This document shows positions 13,372 to 23,400 of a DNA stretch of 64,000 nt, in pieces (position 1 is the first letter of the stretch; the number at the start of each line of letters is the position of its first letter). The notes under the pieces are model-generated. The model saw nothing but the letters and a program-made list of their open reading frames with translations, made no database searches and was not told where the DNA came from. This stretch comes from Rhynochetos jubatus (taxonomy: Eukaryota; Chordata; Aves; Eurypygiformes; Rhynochetidae), in the NCBI GenBank assembly GCA_027574665.1, contig CM050666.1, positions 4,960,001 through 5,024,000 of the forward strand, read 5' to 3'. Both the position numbers and the translations under genes were made by a program.

Positions 13372-14120
13372 GGGCACTCCCAGCACCAGAACCGCCGCAG
13401 GAAGAACGCGGCCGGCCGGGAGCTCCGCACGGCCCCCCCTGACCCACCTACTCGAAGCCCTGAGGCAGCTCCCCCAGCCCCGGGCGGGCCCCGCCGCGAA
13501 CGGGCCCCTAGGGAGCTTCTCCGTGAGGCGTCCCCGGGACACCCAACACCCCCCCGACCCGGCAGCGAGCATCCCGTCCCGCCGGGACAGCGAGAAAGTG
13601 GGGGTTTTTAGCCCCAAAATCGCTACAAGCCCCGGCGCTCCCCCGCTCCGACCCGCCTGTCAGAGGCGAAGCCGCCGCGCCTGCCCCCTCAGCCGGTGCC
13701 CGCGGCTCCCACCCTCGCACCTCACCTGGTGCCGGCCAGCGGCAGCGGGCCACGTCCGCGGCGCCCGGGAGGGAAGCGGGAAGGCGAGTGTCCTCCTGCC
13801 CGTCCCCGCCGCTTCCTGCCACGGCCCCGCCGCCGCCCGAGGTGCGGCTGCCCCCGCCAGGCGCGGCCAATCGCGCGGCCGCTCGGCGATCGGCTCCCCA
13901 GCCTGTGCGCCAAGGGCGGGAGGGAGCATCGGCGCTCGGCTGACCCAATCCGACGGCCCAGGCCAGGCAGCAGAGCAGCGCTGCCGCCTCATCGATGGGG
14001 CCCCCGTCAAGCTTCGGCGCTCGATTCGGTCACCTGTGCGGTCCCGCCGGAGGGCGAAGGCGGTGGGGCGTGCCGGGCCGGTGGCCGCCGTTAACAGCTT
14101 GGGTGGAAGGGCTCCTCAGG
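13372..14120. promoter_or_regulatory. TAOK3: CpG island, probable TAOK3 promoter
   Basis: The segment is very rich in C+G with frequent CpG, in sharp contrast to the AT-rich DNA to the left. Two CCAAT boxes (13867-13871 and 13945-13949) sit 78 bp apart, which are inverted CCAAT boxes for a leftward transcript. No TATA box is evident. A consensus minus-strand donor follows at 13725/13726. The identity as the TAOK3 promoter comes from synteny with the SUDS3 neighbourhood. The start site is probably between 13780 and 13860, but it cannot be fixed from sequence. Confidence 0.6.
13726..13860 (-). other. TAOK3: Probable TAOK3 5' UTR exon 1
   Basis: On the minus strand the exon would end in GGCACCAG followed by the donor GTGAGGTGC, a strong U2-type 5' splice site, with its last base at 13726. 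The upstream limit (about 13860) is a guess based on the CCAAT boxes. No start codon with a TAO-kinase-like frame follows within the window, so the exon is treated as non-coding. Human TAOK3 also begins translation in a downstream exon, as far as I recall. Antisense or unrelated CpG-island transcripts are alternatives. Confidence 0.45.
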
Positions 14121-14163
14121 GACTAGTGTGGGGCGTGGGGGGGCCCACAGCACCCTCGGGCGG

Positions 14164-14291
14164 GTGAGGGGCTGGGTCGGGGCCTGTATCGGCCTCAGGT
14201 GCGTGAGGGGCCGGGTCGAGGCCTGTATCGGCCTCAGGTGCGTGAGGGGCTGGGTCGGGGCCTGTAGCGGCCTCAAGGTGCGTGAGGGGGG
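14164..14291. repeat. 39-bp GC-rich tandem repeat, about 3.3 copies
   Basis: Copies begin GTGAGGGGC at 14164, 14203 and 14242, with a partial fourth at 14282. The unit contains GGGTCGGGGCCTGTATCGG and GCCTCAGGTGC. The repeat stretches the edge of the CpG island and gives short shadow open frames on both strands. Confidence 0.93.
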
Positions 14292-17130
14292 CGGTGTTGG
14301 GGCCCTGTAACAAGGCAGCTCCGAGTCTCTCTGTTCCTGGTGTCAGTGCTGGGGGAGTCTCAGCCACGACTGTGTGTCCTGTGGCAGGTCACGTCAGGCA
14401 GAGATTCCTAATAACCGATAAAAGGGAACTTAAAGGTGGTGAGTCTGAAGGTGGAAAGGCCCTGGAGGAAAAGTAGGAGTGTTAGCAGTGGTTAAGAGGT
14501 CTGGATTAGGAAGAGCTTAGATGGGAGAGGCGGGGTAAGGTGATAACAGTGGTGTTCTTGCTACACTTTGTGGCTCCCTACAGCCTTTGAATGTAAAGGC
14601 TCCTTCCTTTATAGCTGAAGAGCCCCACAGTGGCTTGTGCTGTAATAGTTTTTGAGTACTTACTCCTTCAGTGTTGTTTAGCAGAAGAGCTTTATCTTCG
14701 GCCTCATGCAACCTCATTCTACTTAGTTTCCGGCAGCTATTTTCCTCCTGGGCTTTCTTTGAGGACCATCATCATACAGCCCTTTGAAACTGAAGGTACA
14801 GAAGCTTGAAAGCCATGTGTTCGCAGCTCAGGGTGTTGGTATGCATTCTGTCCTTCAAAGACTAAGGTACTGTACTACAGGTTTTCTCATTGCAGTCATC
14901 TGATTCCTACAATAAATGTTTCCATGATCTCTGTTTATAAGCTGAGCTTCATAACCTTTTGGTCTCTTATTTCTTGCAAATGGAAAGAAAAACATAGGGA
15001 ACATAACTTCTGTGTCACCTACTCTGTGAATAGCTGAGGCTGGGTAAGCCAGAGGCAGAAGTCTTTTTTCAAACTGAGTGGATGTATATAAAACAATAAA
15101 TGAGTCGTGATGAGAAAAACAGCTTTGATGAAAACGTGAGCCAAGAACAATAGTTTGACAGAGAAGTTTAAACTTTCCCTGATAGCTCTTTGGGGTGTAG
15201 ACAGTTAAGCTTGTGCATCTGTAAGGGAAAGATGGCATTCCTTAAAGCTGAACCTCCTCCCTTGGGTTCCCACTGAATGCTTGAGAGATGACAGTAGAGG
15301 GTGTCTCCAGAAAGCGAATATTCAACATGAGGCGTTTGTACAAAGGGAGCAAGCAGCAAGTGAGATTCCAGTTTTGACCACAGAATGAGCTAAAAGTTTT
15401 TGCATCAGCAGCTGCGTGCAGTTATTTACTCATTAGCTGCACACAGCTCCTGTTCAAAGGGTTCTTGTGTGCCCTCATATGAGTAAATGCACCTGCCCTT
15501 TGTGTGACGTGTGAAAGACGGGCTCCTCTGAAGGAATAAATGTGAAGGTATGAAGTGCTGAGGTGGTGTAGCACAGGATAAATTAACCTTGGAAGGGCAG
15601 CCTTGCTTCAGCCACACTTGCAACTGGTTTGCTGTGCACAGCAGTACGAAGCAGGCTTGCAGGGGAGCTGGTGGGCTAAACGTGAGGACAGGTGGAAGCA
15701 GTGTGGACAGAAAATGGGAAAGAAAGGTGACAAAATAGTGTTTATGAAGCTTTAAGGGGGCTCTGGTTAGTTCTGAGAAAGGGCTTTAGCCCATCTCTGT
15801 TTTTAACTCTGTGACTATGACTTTGGGAAGTTATTTGAACGCTTCAAGCCAGACACAAGTCTGCGGGGAAAGCACAAACCCATTGGCGCTGGGTGCAGCC
15901 TGGGCACCCGCTCAGCTCATGCGATGTGGCAGCAGGCACCACACCCTTTCCTGTTTGCCCTGTGGCCATGGGCAGCCCTGCCAGCTACCGCAGCCCTGAG
16001 TAAGGAGAAGGGTAACAGGGTTGCTTGCCAGCGTGCTGATAACCCCTAGCACCCAGCATGACTTGGCAATGGAGAGGTGGCGAGCAGACCTGGCATCGCG
16101 TCGCCCATGTGCCACGTCAAACGCCCTCAAATGGGACGTTGAGCTCTGGGAACTGCTCTCGCTGGTGTTGACTTTTAGCTGTGCCTCGGCTCGTGTAAAA
16201 GGTAATATTTACTTGTGCGAAAAGGTATCGGGCATACTTTGCATGGGTGTTCCCGGTTAAAAATTGGCAGGGCAAACAGATCTCTGGGGTGAGCTGCAGA
16301 AAAGCAAAGGTCATAGGCTGCATTAGTACCATTATTTTCAGAACAAAGAGTGTGACCCGGTGCCCCTCTGGGCTGCTGAATGCCCGGTTCAGCGGGTTTC
16401 AAAGAGTCCAGTCCTGCTTTAGATAAAACCCATTTCCGTTTATAGTATCTCAGTGAGTCAGTGAGTTGTGCATTTGAGGAATGCACCTCGCAACTGTTAA
16501 GGTGTTTAGTATGGCTCCACTGCAGGCAACGAGGCTAATTAGTGCTTCCCAGGTGACTTAGGCTTGCAGAAAAGGGCAAAGTGAGATATTAGCCTGACAT
16601 ATCAACGGGAGGCATTTTTAGATGGAGCGGGATCCTGTTGTTAGTGGTTTCTGCCTGTGAATTTCACTGCAGGATCTAAACTTTGGTCCTTAATTCTGTA
16701 GCGGCGTGTAGCCAGGAGGATAACCTGCATCCAGATGTGCCATTCGTCACGCATCCGGACCCTGGCGGCACGAAAACTGCTGTTTAATGGGACAACGCAA
16801 CGGCTTCCCCTGGGCAAATGCAAGATCACAGTACGCTGGTGCTTTGCTCAGAGGAACAAGGAAGTAATTTCTGTATTAAAATAAACTTCCCAATTGGAAG
16901 GAGTAGTCGAGCAGTCCATTCCCGTCACTCCAAGCTGCTCGCCTGGCGAGCAGCCGCACGGCTGCCTGTCCTAACGCAGGCGTTGAATGGCAGGTGGGGT
17001 CATCCTGGGGGCGAAAAGCGAGGATGTGCGTTTCGGCAGGTCCGGGCAAAACCTCCTTTCTCCCCACGAACCCCTTGAAGAGGGAAGCCTGGCAGAGCAA
17101 TGCCGCAGCGCGCACGATACGCAGTTTAAC
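14292..17130. other. Spacer between the two promoters, nothing recognised
   Basis: I see no coding exon, RNA gene or clear repeat between the probable TAOK3 island and the SUDS3 island. GC content falls after about 14480 and rises again after about 16900. Short open frames on both strands have no recognisable content. Confidence 0.6.
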
Positions 17131-17306
17131 CCTTCGCCCACGGTGCCGGTGGGGCCGGGACGCGAACCCGCGATTCTCCGCCTCAAGGTCCCCCTGTGGG
17201 AGTTCGCCGGGCGGAAGCGCTCCGGCCGGAAGCGGAAGTATCGGCGCGGGTCCTGGCGCCGTTGCTGGGCGGAGGCGCGGGCCCGCGGCGGTGGTGTCCC
17301 GTCGCT
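17131..17306 (+). promoter_or_regulatory. SUDS3: SUDS3 CpG-island promoter and 5' UTR
   Basis: This is CpG-dense DNA without a TATA box. Three ETS-type cores are clustered: GCGGAAG at 17211-17217, CCGGAAG at 17226-17232 and GCGGAAG at 17232-17238. Such GABP/ELK-like sites are common close to start sites of housekeeping genes, so transcription probably starts within a few tens of bases of them. The 5' UTR would then be roughly 60 to 100 nt. No in-frame ATG precedes the start at 17307, although the frame is open back to at least 17196. Confidence 0.65.
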
Positions 17307-17472
17307 ATGAGCGCGGCAGGGCTGGTGTCTGCTACTCCGCCGGCCCCCGCTCCGCCTGGGGCGCCCGCCACCGCCATGCCCCCCGGTCCCGAGTACTACG
17401 AGGAGGAGGAGCTGGAGAGTGCCGAGGAGGAGGACGGCGAGCGGAGCGCTCGGGCCCGCGACTCCGATGAGG
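17307..17472 (+). CDS. SUDS3: SUDS3 coding exon 1
   Basis: Encodes residues 1-55 plus one base. The ATG at 17307 has G at -3. It begins MSAAGL, as in the mammalian protein, then runs through an Ala/Pro-rich segment into an acidic Glu-rich stretch ([14 protein letters not shown]). The donor is GTTAGT at 17473. The G left at the end joins AC of exon 2 to make Asp. Confidence 0.95.
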
Positions 17473-20400
17473 GTTAGTAACGTGGCGGGCTGGGCCGGAG
17501 CGGGGCGGAGAGGGCCTGGGCGGGGGGCACTCTGGTGCCCTAGGGGGGCGCGGGTGGGGAAAGCGGGGGCGCCTGGGGCTCTGTGGGGGGCGGAGGGGGG
17601 TGTGTCCCACCGGGATGGCGGGCCGAAGAAGGGGGCTGCTCCGGTCAGGTGCCCTGAGGAGGTGGGGGAGAGTGGGGAGAAGCGGTGTGGAATAGCGAGG
17701 GCGTTCGGTTGCTGGGGTTCCTTAGGGAAGAGTAGAGGAGCAAAGGCGATGGAGAGGGGGGATTGAAGAGGCAGTGAGAGAAGGGGAGAGCCCTGAGGAG
17801 GTGGGACTGAGTGTATCAGAGTGAAAACAACGGAGAAATCTGGTGCGTGGAACTCGGTTGTATTTCTGTGTTTGGAGGGGCAACGGGGAAGGAGCAGTTA
17901 AGGTGGAAGAAGGCATGGAGGGAAGTTAGGGGGTGCAAGAGGATGTTAGAGGAAAGAGGGGTTTTGTAGAAGGACCAGGAGAGAGAGAAAACAGGATTAA
18001 AACACCCAGCATGTTCTGGGGTGTAGGATCCATAAGATAACAAATAATTGAGCTGAAGGTGCCCTTTGACAGTACCTGTTGGTGTCAGCCAGAGTCTCCC
18101 ATTGTGCCTGGTCATGGGTGAGGCACCAGAGCCAAACCTGTAGATCCTTACAGAGGATGACAGTGTACTGGTCAGCGGGGGGGAGGCTTTCCATGGGTGC
18201 ACACAACTAAACTGAGTGTGGAAGTCCTTCCTGGTGACTTAGACAACTGAGTGCTTCTCTTTCCGTTAAAACTTTCTGGTTTATCTTGTGGTGTGCTGAA
18301 TTTTATTTGAATACGTGTAAGCTTAAAGCATTTGTTCATAGTTTAAGAAAAATCTTGAGAGAGGCTTGATTTAAGAGACTGATGCCTCCTGTCCGTACGT
18401 AGGGAATGTAACTGTAGTTCAGGTTTTACAGCTGTACCCTGCCTACCACAACTCCGGCCTGGAGGCATTGACCTCTCCTTGGGGAGTAAAGGTAATTAAT
18501 TCTTGACTACCTGTGTCTTATAAATAGAAGCCTGAAAAGGCGTAGCAGAAAACTATCAGTCCCATACTGGTTTAATTTGTTTGTAGTTTGTATTATCTAT
18601 TCATAATACTGGGGCTCTTTTTGTGGTAGTGCTGGTCTTTGTTATGTATGAATGTGGAAGTATTTCTGTGCAATGTGTAGCTGAGAAGTCAAGTTCAGAT
18701 AGCAGCAAGTAACTGTTATTGTTAAGGAGACCTTTGCAGTCCCTCTGAACAGCGTCTAGTCGTAGTATTTTCATTTTGGAGTGTTTCAGGTCGAGATGCA
18801 GAATCAGTTACGGCCGTTTCAGTCACTGTCTTCCCTACAGCGTAGTATGTCATGGACGGAACCATAGGTAGAAGTCCATGAAATGTTTTTCAGAGTTTTT
18901 AGACTGTTTCAGACTCACCTTTGAATATCTGAGTGTTCATTTAGAGCCTCCTGTGTTAAACTGGGAAGAAATTACCAGAGGAGCTCAGACTTGCTGTAAG
19001 CTTCCTTGTAAACCTAGCTTGCATAGGTTAGCTTGTAGTTGCAGGAAGGAGATGAGATGGTTCATTTCACTTCTGAATTCATCTCTCCAGAAGCCTCTCT
19101 GGCTGTGTGTTTGAGGTTAAATTGCCTGAAGTTTGGGATTTTGTTTGTTTGTTTCTTTGTTTTTAAATAACTTTGGTTTTTTTTTTAAATACTTTAGTTT
19201 TAATGAGTCATTCTTTACCTCATTTAGACACTGAGGATGCCAGTGAAACTGACCTGGCAAAACATGAGGAAGAGGACTTTGTAGAAATGAAAGAACAGTA
19301 AGTAACCCATTCCAATCAAAAGTAAGGTGATGTTCTGTTTGTTTGGGGTTGGCTTTTTTTTCTTTGCATAAAACTTTACCATGCTTTGGGCCCAGATTAG
19401 GGTTCTTGAGAGCCTAGCCTAATGTAATAGGTAATGAGGCCACATACCTGTATTTCTCCTCTCCTCAGTTACTTGCCTTGTTCTCTGTGCGTTCAGGAAA
19501 CTAAGCATCGCTGCTGTTTTGAACAAAGAAACAGGTACAAGTCTTTGGGAGCAGCTGGGTTCTGCCGCAGATGAATCCCACTGCAGACAGATCCTTTAAA
19601 TGAAATACATGATCTACTTTATATAAGCCAAGCTAAAAAGCAAGATGCCCATTAAAAGTCTTTAGACAATAGAATTAGTCGTGTCCAAGAAGGCGGGCTT
19701 TTCGGAGGCTTGAAATAGTTTCCCTTGATGTTTGGGTGTATTTGCAGTGTTTTGTGTTGTTGCTTACTGGCAGAGACGTGTTTTTATACAGATCAGGAAG
19801 ACTTGGCTTGTGTTAAACCACAGATATGTGAGAAAGGAAACACAAGTTTGCAACAGCACCAGGAATAGACTTTGGGTTGTTTTATAATGTCAAGAGCTAT
19901 GTGAGTAAATGCCTTCCGTTTTGTAAGCAGGGAATGAATACGCAAATATTAAGGCTTGGCAAAGCGGCAGAATGATTCTGTTGTAAAGTTTCTGGTGTCT
20001 AAATGTCATTTTAGATTTCAACATTTAAAAAAAAATATTCTATTTTACCCGTAACGGTTCCAAAAATAATTGGTTTGAGTGCGTTGTGAAACCAATGGGG
20101 TGTCAGGGTTTTTAGACAAAATGATAACCTTTCATTTGAATAATATTCTTTTAGTTGTCATTTGTTTCCTGAAGGTCTTCTGGAAAGTTTGTAACTCCGT
20201 GTAAACACGGTGAAACAAATGATGAATGTTTGTTTTCCACAGTAAAGTGGCATGCTGTCTGTCTTTGCAGGATGTACCAGGACAAACTGGCATCTCTTAA
20301 GAGGCAGTTACAACAATTGCAGGAAGGTAAGCTTGGAAAGGGGCAGCTTTTCTGGACAGTTGTCAGTGCTTCTCAAAGGTCATGGAAGGATGAGGGGTTT

Positions 20401-23400
20401 GAAGGATGCAAGCAGCATCCTTCACTGAATATTGCCTCTCAGTCACGCTGCGGAGTGAACCATGTCAGCTGCTTCTCATCCTTTTTCCCTCTAAACACTT
20501 GTAGTTACGCCTCTGTGTACTGAAGCGTGTCTGAAAAGGAATAGTCCGCCGTCTGAAGAAACGGGGAACGTGCTTGTCAAAATAAGCAAATTAGAACTGC
20601 AGTTTTCTGATCCCAGTTAGTGTTTGTGTTTCAAGTGGTGCGTGGCTCCTTGAGAAAATACAGTACTTGGAAAAAATTAAATTCCAGTGGGAACCCACAA
20701 TTTTTTTCACCTAGGTACTCTTCAGGAATACCAGAAAAGAATGAAAAAGTTGGACCAGCAGTACAAGGAAAGGATACGAAATGCAGGTGAGCTGAATTTC
20801 TGTCGAAGATGCAACTTAAATGAGCGGGTTTTATAACAGCTGAAGATGAATAATGGTGATTCTGGGCTTTAAATAAAAGGTACCTGGTGAAGCAAAGGGT
20901 TCTGCTTCCGAGGGTATAGTGTAGGTTTTTTGAAAGTGCACAAAACATGATGGGATCTGTCTTGATTTCCCCCCTGCCTTCATCAGCATTGTTTGCTGAC
21001 TGTTTACGAAACACCAATAAACAGATTTGCCTTCGTTTGTGTGAAACAGCACAAGTAACAGATGGTTTCACTTCTACCTGGCACCAGGCTAACCTCCAGG
21101 GTCTCGCTGCGGCTCGTTCTGCGCAGCGTGTCCAAAACCGTCAGGTGCACTGCTCCTCTCAGTTTGCAGGAGCGGGAAGGGAGGACCGCACGCTTTCCCA
21201 AAGATCTGCCTTGTGCCCTGGGACAACAAGTACAGAGGCTTTACTGCTGAAACTGTTCCCCGGCGTAGCTGTGACCTGTACGTTGTGTTCTGGTGCTCTG
21301 TTGCCAGGGTGAAGGCCCAGGTTAGGTTTTCAGGTGCTTAGCGCTCAGCCCTTCTGGGTAGCCTTTATGGTGTTACTGCAGAGAAATGGCTCGTTATCAG
21401 ATCCGTTTGCTTGCCCTCCCTTTCTCCTCTTTCCAGTAGGTTCTTTTCTTGGATGCTGAAGCAGGGCCTTTTACAGAAGCTATTATGTGGAAATGGGAAA
21501 CGTAGCAGTTCTTCCATTACGAAAGTTGGATGAGTCCTGTAATGCCTGGGCCATTACTCTGGGAAATACAACAGAGTGGCAGTGGCAGTTGTATGATGGC
21601 TAACGAACTCCAACCTTTAATTAGTATAAATTGTGTCTTTCTAAAAGTGGTTGGGATCGTAAAGGATTCGCTTGAGGAATTTAAGCTAATTGAACGACTT
21701 CTTGTTAACAGGAATCTGTCTTCAGATGTGAATTTCATGTACACTAGAGCTGAATTCTAGTAATAGTGGGTTGTTTTGATAAAATTAAGACTGTCTGCAA
21801 ACTTGTATTTCTGGCTGGCAAAGATGAGTGCTGCAGCAGCATCTCTCCCCCACAGGAGGGCAGACGGTGATAGCTTTCCGTTTTAGGATACAAAAATCCA
21901 ACTGCCCAGTATTACAGGAAGAATGGTCTTCTGTGTTTATCCTTCCCATGTTGGAGTTTTGGGTTTGGGGTGGGTTTTTTTGAGAATTCACAGGTATTAA
22001 ACCAGCAGGGGTTTCGATTTGCCTGTGTTTGATTACCTCCATAATGCTGCTTCCACGCCCAATTGGTAGAGCCCTTGGTAACAAGAAGTTTGATTTTTAT
22101 TGGGCAGTTATCATCTTTAGTTTCTATTTTGTTGGCTTTTGTAAAAATTACCTGGTTTAAGTTTTTAGCTGGGAAGTTTGTATCTGGTATTAACTGGTTG
22201 TAGTTAAACTGGAAGGAAGCTGGGCTACAAGCTTAGTTCTGCTGGGCATAGCAGCTGCACTGAATAGTATGGAATACTGCTGTGTAAGCTTTGCAATTCT
22301 GCTTGACGGTCTGTAGAAAACTTCTGTTAACTACCCTGTATTTTTGTGGAATTTTTTCAGTTGTTTTCAGTGTAAAACTGCTAAGTGAGAGCAGAGGTTG
22401 GATGAGTATGTGCACTATTTTGTTCACTGCCTCTTGGCTGCAATATTCAGTGACTTAAAATGTTAGGGAAGTCATTTTGTGCATCTCTGAAAATAATAAG
22501 TCGTTCTTGTCTTTCAGAACTGTTCCTGCAGCTGGAAGTAAGTAATCTTATTTTTTTTAAATACATATTAAATAGATGGAAGAGATATAAACCTCCTGTT
22601 TAATTAACTTGTGCTTGTTTTCCCAGCAAGCTTGAAGAAACTTTCATCCTCTAGCCTAGCATTACTACACTTGATGTAGTACAGCCTACCGGTGCATGGC
22701 TTCAAGTAACTTCTGGCCTTTGTCATTAATATAGAATTAGAAGAAGTATTTGCGCTGGGCTGCTGGCTGTGCCTGTGGCTTGTTTAAGGTGGTGAATGAG
22801 AATGCTGTTTATAAGTCTGAAGAGCTCTCTGCTAGGGACTTGATAGGTTAGGCAACATTAAGATGTTTTTTAAAAATAATTCTTTTGCCAATTTAGAGCT
22901 GCTTAGCGTATTTTAGATGTTTTTCTGTTGATTATGAATATTGATAAACTTTAGCACTGGCTACAGGTTTGAACTGAAAAGCTAATCAATACAGCAGTTT
23001 CTGTCAACTCTTGTAATATCATTGAGTCATTGGTTCCTTTAATTAACCTTTTTGTTCTTTTGGTTTGCATTAGACGGATCAGGTGGAAAAAAATTACGTC
23101 AAGGAAAAGAAGGCGGCAGCTAAGGAGTTTGAAGATAAGAAAATTGAGCTTAAGGAAAACTTGATTGCAGAGTTGGAAGAGAAAAAGAAGATGATTGAGA
23201 ATGAAAAGCTAACCATGGAATTAACAGGAGGTAAAAACAAGATAGGCATCTGTCACTTGGCTTATCCACTCTGCTTCTGCTTACAAAAATAGATATAAAG
23301 GTAGCAGTGCCGGTTTATCCAGCTAGTGTGAAGGCTTCAGAGCTTTCCACATGCCAGCAGATGTAGAACACGAATTGGTGGTCTTTCAATGGAGAGAGCA

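Larger units (their letters stand above)
1..13725 (-). other. TAOK3: Probable TAOK3 intron 1 (no coding exon seen)
   Basis: No segment on either strand translates into a recognisable protein; in particular the conserved start of the TAO kinase domain is absent. The assignment is inferred from three things. In human, TAOK3 lies head-to-head upstream of SUDS3. A minus-strand splice donor is present at 13725/13726. The + strand is A- and C-rich here, as expected for the template side of a leftward transcription unit. Contents are a MIR-like SINE (about 4232-4428), a CR1 (about 4838-5388), an 18-base A run (5703-5720) and the 44-bp minisatellite (12590-13371). A GC-richer patch at about 10490-10710 and another at 11440-11960 could not be identified. 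The rest looks like ordinary AT-rich intronic DNA. It could instead be intergenic if the TAOK3 promoter lies elsewhere. Confidence 0.5.

Noticed and set aside
12462-13611. Proline-rich open frames of 326 and 355 codons on the + strand
   Set aside because: They are read-throughs of the 44-bp minisatellite, which has no stop in any forward frame. Because 44 is not a multiple of 3, the frames cycle through the same peptides. There is no start context or conserved domain.
17130-17215. tRNA-like T-arm on the minus strand (CGGGTTCGCGTCCCG)
   Set aside because: There is no matching acceptor stem, D-arm or anticodon arm in the preceding 60 nt, so it is a chance CpG-island hairpin.
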